Source: an uncultured Lachnospiraceae bacterium (lineage in GTDB: Bacteria; Bacillota; Clostridia; Lachnospirales; Lachnospiraceae). From it: DNA of 44,969 nt. Location of the stretch: assembly GCA_902777355.1 (NCBI GenBank), contig CACYTU010000005.1:75039-120007 (forward strand). The letters are read 5' to 3'. Position numbers and translations under genes: made by a program. Every line of letters begins with the position of its first letter. Within the stretch, counting starts at the first letter, position 1. The notes beneath the pieces are model-generated. The model was not told the DNA's origin. It made no database searches and saw only the letters and a list, made by a program, of their open reading frames with translations. Positions 16,557 through 24,238 of the stretch are shown here, piece after piece.

Positions 16557-18394
16557 TCGAGGACCCTCTCACGCAGGGATGCATGTTCCAGAGCATCCTG
16601 CAGCAAACCGCAAAGGATAGAAAAATGACTGACGTACCAGAGGCTCTGCTGTTCCTGTGCCGCCTGCTCTACAGTCACGAGAAGTCTGATCACATCTTTG
16701 TTCCCGGATTCCGGGCTCAGGATTCTCTCAAAAGAGACCATGGAGGCGTACATAGGAGCCCCCTCCATGAATCCGGTATTCCTCCAGGTCCCGCCATTTC
16801 CGACTGCGTTCATCATCTCAGGGAACTGAGCTGTGTTAATCTGGCTTCTGGTCGCGTTCTCCCGGCAGCAGGACAGGAGGTAGGCCCTTCCGTTTGCGGG
16901 ATTGATCTGATAAATACAGAAAGTGTTGTTGTCCAAAAGTTCTCTGATCACTTTGACAGACTCAACGCACACTGCCTCAGGTGTTCTCTGGGACAGACGG
17001 CGAATGGCTTCATAGAGTTTTCTGTAGCTCTCCTCTTCGCTGAGCACCTGGGCGCGCAGCTCTTTTTTGTCCCTCACGCTTTCGCGGTAGGCGTCGTTCA
17101 GGAACAGATATTTCTTTCTGATCAGTCCGTTTTCCGCTGATACAGAGCGGATTTTCTGTTCATTTTTCTGGTGCGTATAACCACAGATTACGCCTGCTGT
17201 CAGATAGTAGACAAAGGGAATCCAGTTTTCAACATTGTAGAAAAGAAGCAGGCCGGAAATACCGATCTCTTTGTAGCGGAGCACAAGCATAATGCATTGC
17301 AGAACCGCTGCCCCACTTCCTGCCGCCAGTCCGTGCATCATGCCCATCAGGACTACATACAGGAGACGGACATCCACGATTTTAAAATAGACCGAGTCAG
17401 AAGTGATTTTAGCCAGAAACTCCGTGATCACGAACATGACCAGCAGATCCAGGATCACAACAGAAAAACGTCCGAATCTGCCCAGATAGGCTGCTGCTTT
17501 CTCTCTGAAAGGCAGCCTGTCTTCAGATTCCTGTATCAGTTTCGCATACTGTGCCGCAACGGTTTCTTTCCAGTCGATCATGGCAGGCAGACTGTACATC
17601 TCTTCGAGACTGCCGTCCAGACCTCCCATATAAGGCGCGGGAAGTTCGATCACCACAGAGCCCCTGGGGTCAGTTCCGGGGATTTTCTGCATCTCCCCGT
17701 CTTTTCCCGTGAAACCGATCTGCGCGTCTGGTCTGCAGGACAGGAGGACTTCCCTGAAATTTTCCAGAGAAGTGATATTTCCCGTTGCCGAGTAGATTCC
17801 GGGTCTGAACCAGGACTCCGATGTCATCCTCACGAGAAGGGAACACAGTTCTCTTATAGTCAGGATCGCTGCCGGTGAGCCCGCCGTTCCTTTCAGAGAG
17901 ACAAACCGCTTTTTCTGCATCAGCTTGAAAATCCTGCTCAGCCGGCTGCGGTTGATGTCCGTGCCCGATACCAGAGGCAGGCAGACCACTGCCATCTCAA
18001 CTTTTTGTCCGGCTTCTTCAGGCTCCGACCACTTGCCGATCATCCAGCGATAGTCAGCGGGATCAGTGCTCTCTGTGATCACGACCATCCTGCCGACGCC
18101 GGACCTGGCACACTGCTGAAGGATAGCCTCGATCCGGTCTGTCTCGTCCACAGGCTTTCCGCCGTCGGCGCAATGAGTGACATACCAGACCGCGCTGATC
18201 CGTCCCGCTTCAAAAATCCTTCCGAAATCGTTATCTGAAGGATCGGTCGAAAAACTGCGGATATTCTCCGGAATGCTTTCTTTCACATCATTCCTGTTTT
18301 TATCCGCAATATAAACACTATGCGCTGTATTGAAATATGCGAGCGCCTCAGTAGGAAAGAGACGCGTATTCCCTGTCAAAAGGATTGTATTCAT
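16553..18394 (-). CDS. pelD: PelD: degenerate SDR domain, membrane helices and GAF domain, no GGDEF
   Basis: It has 613 residues in three parts. Residues ~1-250 resemble an NAD-dependent epimerase/SDR fold (MNTILLTGNTRLFP start, VVITEST, ATGNITSLENF), but the dinucleotide glycine motif is eroded. Residues ~311-405 contain three to four membrane helices. Residues ~455-605 look like a GAF domain (RRLSQRTPEAVCVESV to the end). In Pseudomonas and Bacillus, PelD ends with a degenerate GGDEF domain whose RxxD site binds c-di-GMP and switches on export. Here the protein stops within about ten residues of the GAF domain, so that receptor is missing. The ATG at 18394 follows AGGAT at 7 nt. The 135-nt gap to the GH114 stop contains the perfect 14-bp palindrome GTCTGCGCGCAGAC. 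Confidence 0.87.
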   Translation of the reverse strand: MNTILLTGNTRLFPTEALAYFNTAHSVYIADKNRNDVKESIPENIRSFSTDPSDNDFGRIFEAGRISAVWYVTHCADGGKPVDETDRIEAILQQCARSGVGRMVVITESTDPADYRWMIGKWSEPEEAGQKVEMAVVCLPLVSGTDINRSRLSRIFKLMQKKRFVSLKGTAGSPAAILTIRELCSLLVRMTSESWFRPGIYSATGNITSLENFREVLLSCRPDAQIGFTGKDGEMQKIPGTDPRGSVVIELPAPYMGGLDGSLEEMYSLPAMIDWKETVAAQYAKLIQESEDRLPFREKAAAYLGRFGRFSVVILDLLVMFVITEFLAKITSDSVYFKIVDVRLLYVVLMGMMHGLAAGSGAAVLQCIMLVLRYKEIGISGLLLFYNVENWIPFVYYLTAGVICGYTHQKNEQKIRSVSAENGLIRKKYLFLNDAYRESVRDKKELRAQVLSEEESYRKLYEAIRRLSQRTPEAVCVESVKVIRELLDNNTFCIYQINPANGRAYLLSCCRENATRSQINTAQFPEMMNAVGNGGTWRNTGFMEGAPMYASMVSFERILSPESGNKDVIRLLVTVEQAAQEQQSLWYVSHFSILCGLLQDALEHASLRERVLE

Positions 18395-18529
18395 AAAAAA
18401 TATCCTGCTATTTCTGTATAAAACCGCACACCCTCAACCATGGTCTGCGCGCAGACTCTGCGTGAAACTCCTCAAGTCCCACGCAGGTTTAACCTGTAAC
18501 GACACACGTATGAATAATCCCGCAAGGCA

Positions 18530-19495
18530 CTACTCATAGGGATTCAGATTTACGTGCTCGGATATATAATAGCGGTATCCGTTTTTTTCACTATATCGGG
18601 CAATCTTCTCAGCAAGATCTGCATCGCGTGTATATTCCAGAAGGAAAACATCGAGCCCTGCATCACTGCACATTTTCAGATAGCCAACATAAAACTGTTC
18701 CTGTTCTTCCTTTGCCTTGCCGAATTTATCGCGGTCATAATCGATAATCCTGGTAAATACAGTCTCCTGGTTGACTCCGCGGATCAGATCATGCTCCTCT
18801 TCCTCTATGAGCCGGGTAACAAAATCATCCGCCCCGTTGACAAGGACCGGAAGGCCCATGTCCCGGTAGGATTCCAGAATTTCGATCAGAGAATCATAAG
18901 TGCCTGCGGCAATATCCTTGTATTTTTTCTTTTCCTGCACATGCCCGTATATATCCAGGTTATCCAGGAAAAAGCCATCGATCTGCGGATCTTTTTCCAG
19001 GATCATTTGGGGAAGGGTTTCCCCGGCAAACTTGATCCATGCCTTATCTGTCACATTCACCCAGATTTCATCGGGCCAGTTATCATATCTGTCCAGGCAC
19101 AGCTTTTTGTATTGTCCGAAATACTCCCTGTTCTTTTCCAGGGAACCGACATTCAGATAAGAGTAAACGGTATGGCCCGTAGAATGCAGCTGCCTGAGCT
19201 GTTCTGCCCTCAGTTCCTGGGCGTCAATAACTACGAAATCATAGCCCTCAAAATCCCTGATGTTGAAGGAATTTTCATCGATCCCCAGAAAAACGCCATA
19301 GCTCTCATCATATTTTTCTGAGGTGTCAATCAAATCTTCTTTTCCTGTTCCCGGCTTCTCCCCCTCTTCGCCACATCTGTCAATCAGGAAGATGACTGCC
19401 AGAAGCGTCAGAATCACAGCGATCGCTGCTATTATTCTTTTGAACTTCCGCCGTCTCAATTTCTTTCTCTTTCTTTCTCCTGCGGCGTTCCTCAA
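18530..19495 (-). CDS. Membrane-anchored GH114-type glycoside hydrolase of the Pel cluster
   Basis: It has 321 residues: a very basic N-terminus, a membrane segment (about 20-38), then a single catalytic-type barrel. Motifs fit the GH114 endo-alpha-1,4-polygalactosaminidase family: YDFVVIDAQEL, VYSYLNVGSLE, GFFLDNLD, PVLVNGADDFV and FLLEYT. GH114 is the hydrolase type fused to Pseudomonas PelA, which cleaves the Pel polymer; the Asp residues of FFLDNLD are candidate catalytic residues. The start is a TTG at 19495 with GGGAG seven nt upstream, lying inside the 3' end of trmD in another frame. No ATG precedes the membrane segment, so the overlap seems real. It is the first gene of the Pel cluster. 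Confidence 0.85.
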   Translation of the reverse strand: MRNAAGERKRKKLRRRKFKRIIAAIAVILTLLAVIFLIDRCGEEGEKPGTGKEDLIDTSEKYDESYGVFLGIDENSFNIRDFEGYDFVVIDAQELRAEQLRQLHSTGHTVYSYLNVGSLEKNREYFGQYKKLCLDRYDNWPDEIWVNVTDKAWIKFAGETLPQMILEKDPQIDGFFLDNLDIYGHVQEKKKYKDIAAGTYDSLIEILESYRDMGLPVLVNGADDFVTRLIEEEEHDLIRGVNQETVFTRIIDYDRDKFGKAKEEQEQFYVGYLKMCSDAGLDVFLLEYTRDADLAEKIARYSEKNGYRYYISEHVNLNPYE

Positions 19496-20249
19496 TTCGC
19501 CTCTCCCTTTCGATCCTCTTCCGTCTCTCTTCCATCAGTCCGGGATTGTCACGCACAAATTTTTCATAGAGGTCCGGTCTTCGTTCTTTTGTTATAGCAA
19601 GAGACTGTTCGAAACGCCAGATGTCCACTTTCGCGTGATCTCCGGATAAAAGCACCGGAGGCACTTCCTCTCCGTTCCAGACAGCCGGCCGGCTGTACTG
19701 GGGATACTCCAGCAGACCGTTCATAAACGAATCCGTATCCGCAGATTCCCGGTTGCCCAGAACACCCGGGATCATACGCGACACTGCGTCAATAATCACC
19801 ATGGCGGGAAGTTCTCCGCCAGTCAGGACAAAATCACCTACCGATACTTCTTCCGCCCTGACTGCCCGCAGGGCACGGACATCGATACCCTCATAATGGC
19901 CGCAGAGCAGGATCAGTTCCTCTTCCAGGGCCAGTTCCTTAGCCATCTCCTGATTGAAGGTCCTGCCCTGAGGCGACATATACAGGACTCTGGCGGGCTT
20001 TTTCTGTCTCTCAAGAATCCCGGCCTGTACAGAGCAGCAGCAGTCAAAGACAGGCTGTGCCTGCATCAGCATACCCGCTCCGCCGCCGTAAGTATAGTCG
20101 TCGACACTGTTATGAATATTATCGGAGAAATCCCGGATATTCACAGCATTGATCTGAAGCAGCCCCTTCTGAGCGGCCCTTCCGAGAATACTGCTGTCAA
20201 GCGCTGTCCTGACCATATCCGGAAACAGCGTGAGTACATGAAAAATCAT
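19380..20249 (-). CDS. trmD: tRNA (guanine-37-N1)-methyltransferase
   Basis: SPOUT-class enzyme methylating G37 next to the anticodon, which prevents +1 frameshifting. I use the ATG at 20249 (AGGAGAG at good spacing) rather than the TTG two codons upstream. Family motifs are YGGGAGMLMQAQPVFDC, LLCGHYEGIDVRAL and SVGDFVLTGGELPAMV, which form the trefoil-knot SAM site. It has 289 residues against ~245 in most bacteria. The extra C-terminal ~45 residues are highly charged (runs of Arg, Glu and Lys) and end in a Ser/Asp-rich tail. The last 116 nt also encode the start of the GH114 protein. It follows rimM by 25 nt. Confidence 0.96.
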   Translation of the reverse strand: MIFHVLTLFPDMVRTALDSSILGRAAQKGLLQINAVNIRDFSDNIHNSVDDYTYGGGAGMLMQAQPVFDCCCSVQAGILERQKKPARVLYMSPQGRTFNQEMAKELALEEELILLCGHYEGIDVRALRAVRAEEVSVGDFVLTGGELPAMVIIDAVSRMIPGVLGNRESADTDSFMNGLLEYPQYSRPAVWNGEEVPPVLLSGDHAKVDIWRFEQSLAITKERRPDLYEKFVRDNPGLMEERRKRIERERRIEERRRRKKEKEIETAEVQKNNSSDRCDSDASGSHLPD

Positions 20250-20274
20250 CCGCAAACTCTCCTGTATTCTGTCT

Positions 20275-20787
20275 TTACAAATCCTCCAGCCCGGGCATTA
20301 CGTAGACTGTCATAAAGCCCTCATCGGGTCTGACATCCAGTATACAGTCTGCAATAGCCGGGAGAAGCAGGTCCTTTTTTCCTTCCCTGGCAACCGCGTA
20401 GACATCATTGGATCCCGTCTCTATGACTTCCCGGAGTTTTCCGATTTCCTTTCCGTCCTCAGTCCGGACAGAAAGACCGATGATATCCGCCACATAATAC
20501 TGGGCGTATCCAAGAGGAAGGGCATCACTGCGGTCAATCAGAAGAGGGATCCCCCGCAGGCGCTCCACATCTTCAATGCGGTCAAGGCCCTCAAATCCGA
20601 GGATGACGAATTTTTTAAAAAACTTCACGCTCCGGATCACGAGTCTGCGCTCTCCTTTGGGAGCATCCAGTATCACCTCTTCCAGATCCAGAAAGCGGGC
20701 GGGGTCCTCCGTAGTGGGAAAAACCTTCACCTCTCCGCGAAGTCCGTGTGTACCTGTGATCACACCAACCTGGAAACGTTCTGTCAA
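20275..20787 (-). CDS. rimM: 16S rRNA processing protein RimM
   Basis: Assembly factor for the 30S head, binding S19 during 16S rRNA maturation. It has 170 residues, the usual size. The N-terminal RimM domain is recognised by VGVITGTHGLRGEVKV and the C-terminal PRC-barrel by YYVADIIGLSV and LLLPAIADCILDV. The start is a TTG at 20787, preceded by AGGAGG at nine nt; no ATG start is available that keeps the VGVITG motif. It lies upstream of trmD with a 25-nt gap. A terminator and a repeat-rich gap separate it from khpA, so it may begin a new transcription unit that runs into the Pel cluster. Confidence 0.95.
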   Translation of the reverse strand: MTERFQVGVITGTHGLRGEVKVFPTTEDPARFLDLEEVILDAPKGERRLVIRSVKFFKKFVILGFEGLDRIEDVERLRGIPLLIDRSDALPLGYAQYYVADIIGLSVRTEDGKEIGKLREVIETGSNDVYAVAREGKKDLLLPAIADCILDVRPDEGFMTVYVMPGLEDL

Positions 20788-21201
20788 GTTTCAACACCTC
20801 CTCAACCCGGAGCCTCGTACGGGGATACAGAAAACGGCACTGTGAAGACCGGGGCTGTCCGCCCCGCGCACCCGGCCGCTTTCCCCGCTGCTTTAATTTG
20901 ATTAAAGCCCGAGCGGGCTCGGCATTTGCTGCCGCTTTCCTCGCTGCTTTAACCTTTTTTTGATTAAAGCACGCGCTGCTTCGCGCGTCCCGCGCTCCCG
21001 CATCGCTACACCCATTCGGAACCGCTCATTTTGCGCGCCTTCCGCGCTCAAAATGGCTTATTCCTCATGTGTGTGCGCTCGGAAAATGTCCGCAAATGCC
21101 CGAGCGGGCTCGGCATTTGCTGCCGCTTTCCTCGCTGCTTTAATCACACATAATAAAGAACAAAAAGCGGCGTTTCCGCCGCACTTTTGTTTCAGCCAGT
21201 T
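20788..21201. repeat. Repeat-rich gap between khpA and rimM
   Basis: A 414-nt gap without genes. A 46-bp segment starting GCCCGAGCGGGCTCGG is repeated identically at 20907-20952 and 21098-21143; each copy contains the palindrome CCGAGCGGGCTCGG, and the second forms a longer hairpin with flanking GCAAATGCC. Between them is a GC-rich stretch (CACGCGCTGCTTCGCGCG near 20969) that recurs in shorter form near 2505 and 27045. The related hairpins at 3971-4043 share the CTTTCCTCGCTGCTT tail. These look like dispersed intergenic palindromic units. The khpA terminator is at 21162-21187. I could not identify a clear rimM promoter. Confidence 0.75.
21162..21187 (-). terminator. Intrinsic terminator after khpA
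   Basis: On the minus strand GCGGCG-GAAA-CGCCGC (21167-21182) is a perfect stem with a GNRA tetraloop followed by TTTTTG. It lies about 15 nt past the khpA stop and would separate ffh-rpsP-khpA from rimM-trmD-pel. Confidence 0.85.
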
Positions 21202-21435
21202 TCAATCGATGTCGACATCGATCCTATAGTCTTCCTGGGATGAGGCGGCCTTAACGACAGATCGGATCGCTCTGGCGATTCGTCCCTGCCGACCGATCAC
21301 TTTTCCCATGTCCGAAGGCGCCACATGCAGCTGTACCCGGATGTTCCTGCCTTCTTTTTTCTCGGTCACGACGACTTCGTCGGGATTATCGACAAGAGCC
21401 TTCGCAATCACTTCAACCAATTCTTTCATAGACAA
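21202..21435 (-). CDS. khpA: KH-domain RNA-binding protein KhpA (YlqC)
   Basis: It has 77 residues, a single KH domain with the GxxG loop GRQG inside GKVIGRQGRIARAIRSVVKA. KhpA binds RNA, often as a partner of KhpB (Jag), and influences cell-division and envelope genes in Firmicutes. The ATG at 21435 follows AAGGA. Its place between rpsP and rimM is conserved across Firmicutes, and an intrinsic terminator follows directly. Confidence 0.95.
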   Translation of the reverse strand: MSMKELVEVIAKALVDNPDEVVVTEKKEGRNIRVQLHVAPSDMGKVIGRQGRIARAIRSVVKAASSQEDYRIDVDID

Positions 21436-21458
21436 TCCTTCCGGTCATCAGGTAATGA

Positions 21459-21701
21459 TTATTTAATACCTGCCTGCTTGAACAGTTTTTTGACCACAGT
21501 CGTGGGCTGTGCGCCATTTTTGAGCCATTTCTTAGCGGCTTCCGCATCGATTTCGACAGTGCCGGGATCTGTGTTGGGATTATAATGTCCGATCGTGTCG
21601 ATCGCTCTGCCATCCCTGGGAGTGGATGCGTCTGCCACTACGATTCTGTAAAGAGGCACTTTCTTCTCACCGATTCTTGTAAGTCTGATTTTAACTGCCA
21701 T
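21459..21701 (-). CDS. rpsP: 30S ribosomal protein S16
   Basis: It has 80 residues from the ATG at 21701, which follows AGGAGG with ideal spacing; the frame is open further upstream to 21833 but those codons have no family similarity. Recognised by [26 protein letters not shown]-type sequence (split here: [11 protein letters not shown], then [11 protein letters not shown]), [13 protein letters not shown] and [12 protein letters not shown]16 is an early assembly protein of the 30S body. It is 23 nt upstream of khpA. The gap to ffh (21702-22086) is 385 nt without a recognisable gene and contains no clear promoter by eye. Confidence 0.97.
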   Translation of the reverse strand: MAVKIRLTRIGEKKVPLYRIVVADASTPRDGRAIDTIGHYNPNTDPGTVEIDAEAAKKWLKNGAQPTTVVKKLFKQAGIK

Positions 21702-22086
21702 TGTCTTTCCTCCTCCTTGCATCCGCTTTTTCCGCGGTATGCTTCTGTTTTGATGTTTGTGAATCTGTTTCGCGTCTGTATATCTGCAGGACCTGTTACT
21801 GAGCGGTCTCCGCGCCCTGTCCGTTTCTTTCAAAAAAGTCCCAGCCTCAGGCGGGCTGTACTGTCAGGTGCAGTCCTCTTTTCCGGAACCTGATCATGAG
21901 TCCCTGCAGACCCGTCAAGTTTCCGGATCAAAAATCCCGGCTGCATTTTCACATGATGATACATGGATTTTTCATGCAGGAAGCCGTGTATTGCTTTGCG
22001 CTTAAGGCGCCTCCGCAATGCTCCGGGCATTCGGAAATAACGGCCGGGAAATCTGCCATAAATTTAATTGTGTATAAATCTCAAGA

Positions 22087-23478
22087 TCAGAAAGGGAATC
22101 CTCCGCGCCGTCCGCCCATGCCACCGAACATTCCGGACAGAGGGTTTCTTCCGCGCCTGCGGCCTCCTCCCATGTTTCCGACCTGTTTCATCATTTTCTG
22201 CATCTGCGTAAACTGTTTGATGAAGCGGTTTACCGTTGCTATGTCACAGCCGGATCCCTTGGCGATTCTGTGTTTGCGCTGGGGAGTCAGGATCTTGGGA
22301 TTGGCCCGCTCCTGAGGAGTCATACTCAGGATGATGGCCTCAGTCTGTTTGAGCTGCTTTTCGTCGACGGCTCCCTCGATCATATCGCGGCTCATGCCGA
22401 GTCCGGGCAGCATGGAAAGGATGCTGGACATACCGCCCATCTTGCGCATCTGCTTCATGCTCTCCAGGTAATCGTTGAAATCGAACTTACCCTTGCGCAC
22501 GCGGCCTGCCATATCGCGGCTCTTCTCCTCATCCTCCTTGTCAAGCGCTTCCTGCGCCTTATCGATCAGGGTGAGGACATCGCCCATGCCCAGAATGCGG
22601 CTGGCCATTCTGTCGGGATAAAACTGCTCCAGATCAGACAGTTTCTCGCCCATACCGATGTAGAGAATGGGTTTCCCTGTGACAGCCTTGATTGAAAGCG
22701 CCGCACCGCCGCGGGTATCGCCGTCCATCTTAGTCAGGATCACACCATCGACACCGACTTTTTCGTCGAATGTTTTGGCGACGTTCACCGCCTCCTGACC
22801 GGTCATGGCATCTACTACCAGGATGGTCTCGTGCACGGTGACACTGTCCTTGATGTCAGAGAGTTCCTCCATCATGGCCTCATCGATCTGCAGACGGCCC
22901 GCAGTATCCAGAATGATCACATTCTCGCCCTTCTCACGGGCATACTGCATGGCGGCCTCGGCGATCCTGGCCGGCCTGCGCCCGTCCTCCATGGCAAATA
23001 CATCCACGCCCTGTTTTTCGCCGTTCACCTGCAGCTGTTTGACAGCCGCCGGCCTGTAGATGTCCAGTGCCACCAGAAGAGGCTTACGGCCCTTTGATTT
23101 GAACTTTCCTGCCAGCTTAGCGGCCGTAGTCGTCTTACCTGCGCCCTGAAGTCCTGCCATCATGATCACGGTGGGACTTCCACCTGGCTGAAGGGGAATC
23201 TCAGTCATCTCCGATCCCATGAGACTGGTCATTTCCTCATTGACGATCTTTACGACCATCTGCGCGGGATTCAGACCACTCATGACGTCCGAGCCGATCG
23301 CCCTCTCCTGTACAGAAGACACAAAGTTTTTAACGACTTTGAAGTTAACGTCGGCCTCGAGAAGTGCCATCTTGACCTCTCTCATGGCCGATCTGACATC
23401 TGCTTCTGTCAGACGCCCTTTGCCGCTGAGGTTCCGGAACACCTGATTCAGTTTTTCAGTCAGACTCTCAAATGCCAT
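22087..23478 (-). CDS. ffh: Signal recognition particle GTPase Ffh
   Basis: SRP54 homologue: binds SRP RNA and nascent signal sequences and docks with FtsY at the membrane. It has 463 residues. The N domain is followed by the G domain with GLQGAGKTTTAAKLA (about 107-121), DTAGRLQ and TKMDGD. The Met-rich M domain follows, containing the SRP-RNA-binding helices (PKILTPQRKHRIAKGSGC). The C-terminus is a Gly/Arg/Met tail (GGGRRRGRN to GGFPF). The ATG at 23478 has AAGGAA upstream. It is 61 nt downstream of ylxM, whose promoter probably drives it. Confidence 0.97.
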   Translation of the reverse strand: MAFESLTEKLNQVFRNLSGKGRLTEADVRSAMREVKMALLEADVNFKVVKNFVSSVQERAIGSDVMSGLNPAQMVVKIVNEEMTSLMGSEMTEIPLQPGGSPTVIMMAGLQGAGKTTTAAKLAGKFKSKGRKPLLVALDIYRPAAVKQLQVNGEKQGVDVFAMEDGRRPARIAEAAMQYAREKGENVIILDTAGRLQIDEAMMEELSDIKDSVTVHETILVVDAMTGQEAVNVAKTFDEKVGVDGVILTKMDGDTRGGAALSIKAVTGKPILYIGMGEKLSDLEQFYPDRMASRILGMGDVLTLIDKAQEALDKEDEEKSRDMAGRVRKGKFDFNDYLESMKQMRKMGGMSSILSMLPGLGMSRDMIEGAVDEKQLKQTEAIILSMTPQERANPKILTPQRKHRIAKGSGCDIATVNRFIKQFTQMQKMMKQVGNMGGGRRRGRNPLSGMFGGMGGRRGGFPF

Positions 23479-23539
23479 TCACTCTGTTCCTTTCTCCTTC
23501 CGGTCCGCCGGAAAGAATCACAGCCTCAGCCCGCTTCTG

Positions 23540-23881
23540 TCAGCTCAGGCTGTCCAGTATCCTGTCCGCGATCTCGCGGACAATCCCGGCCAGTTCGTCG
23601 CGGTCCTCCGCTGTATCAGCTGCCGCCCGGAGCTGCCCTGCTGCCTCTCTCAGACTGTGAAACCGCCTGATCATACCAAGTTTCTTCTCATATCCCTTCA
23701 TAAGATCCGTCGCCCTGCGGATGAGATCATGAACTGCCTGACGGCTGATCCCCTCCTGCTCCGCGATCTCGTTGAGTGAGAGATTCTCGTAAACAGCCTG
23801 CTCATATATTTTCTGCTGATGTGCCGTGAGGAGCTGTCCGTAGAAATCATACAGGAGCCCCTGTTCTACTATTTTTTCCAT
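23540..23881 (-). CDS. ylxM: YlxM/p13-like helix-turn-helix protein
   Basis: It has 113 residues of the UPF0122 family, typical in length. A sigma-70 region-4-like helix-turn-helix is visible at about 35-60 (LNEIAEQEGISRQAVHDLIRR). In Gram-positives YlxM stimulates the SRP pathway and is encoded just before ffh, as here. The ATG at 23881 lies only nine nt after the -10 box of a consensus promoter, so the transcript would be nearly leaderless; no good Shine-Dalgarno precedes it. The next in-frame Met would remove the conserved N-terminal helix, so I keep this start. Confidence 0.92.
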   Translation of the reverse strand: MEKIVEQGLLYDFYGQLLTAHQQKIYEQAVYENLSLNEIAEQEGISRQAVHDLIRRATDLMKGYEKKLGMIRRFHSLREAAGQLRAAADTAEDRDELAGIVREIADRILDSLS

Positions 23882-23890
23882 ACCTGTGCT

Positions 23891-23919
23891 ATTTTACTCA
23901 CCGCCCCTGTGATTGTCAA
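23891..23919 (-). promoter_or_regulatory. Consensus promoter of ylxM-ffh
   Basis: On the minus strand TTGACA (-35, 23914-23919) and TAAAAT (-10, 23891-23896) are spaced 17 nt. The predicted start point is about 23884, only 2-4 nt before the ylxM ATG. Confidence 0.85.
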
Positions 23920-23936
23920 GCAAAAATTCTTGACAA
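23913..23936. promoter_or_regulatory. Palindrome overlapping the ylxM -35 box
   Basis: TTGTCAAG (23913-23920) and CTTGACAA (23929-23936) form a perfect inverted repeat with an 8-nt spacer. One arm contains the -35 hexamer. A regulator bound here would block or recruit polymerase; alternatively the second arm is a leftover duplicate -35 box. Confidence 0.45.
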
Positions 23937-24121
23937 ATCAGCAATATTTTTTATTGCCATTTTTTTTATGGCAGATTTTTATTTCCGTCATTACCGGTCA
24001 GGTCTGTTCACGCTCCCGGGCATGTGGACATAATAGAGCAGGGGCGGAAGCGCCGCCCTCTGTCACCCTTCCGGACCGCGTCCTCCCCAAGACGGAAAAC
24101 ACATTACACGGGCTGTGTCAT

Positions 24122-24188
24122 AAAAAAAGGCGAAACCCCCATTCCGCCGGGCAAGCCTTTGTTTTTGCCCCGCGTTGGGTTTTTCGCC
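24122..24188 (-). terminator. Intrinsic terminator after the GH25-like gene
   Basis: On the minus strand GGCGAAAAACCC (24177-24188) pairs with GGGTTTCGCC (24129-24138) around a GC-rich inner stem, and is followed by seven T (24122-24128). It lies ~50 nt past the stop of the gene ending at 24239. Confidence 0.75.
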
Positions 24189-24238
24189 ACGCACCAAAAG
24201 CATTCCGGGTGAAAAGAGCCGGATCCAGGTGCATTTTT

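Larger units (their letters stand above)
23882..24238. other. Gap with ylxM promoter and GH25-like terminator
   Basis: A 357-nt gap. It holds the ylxM promoter and an overlapping palindrome (23891-23936). Two AT-rich stem-loops follow (GCAATA/TATTGC at 23941-23957 and GCCAT/ATGGC at 23956-23972). At the far side is the terminator of the upstream gene (24122-24188). The middle (about 24000-24120) shows nothing recognisable. Confidence 0.6.
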
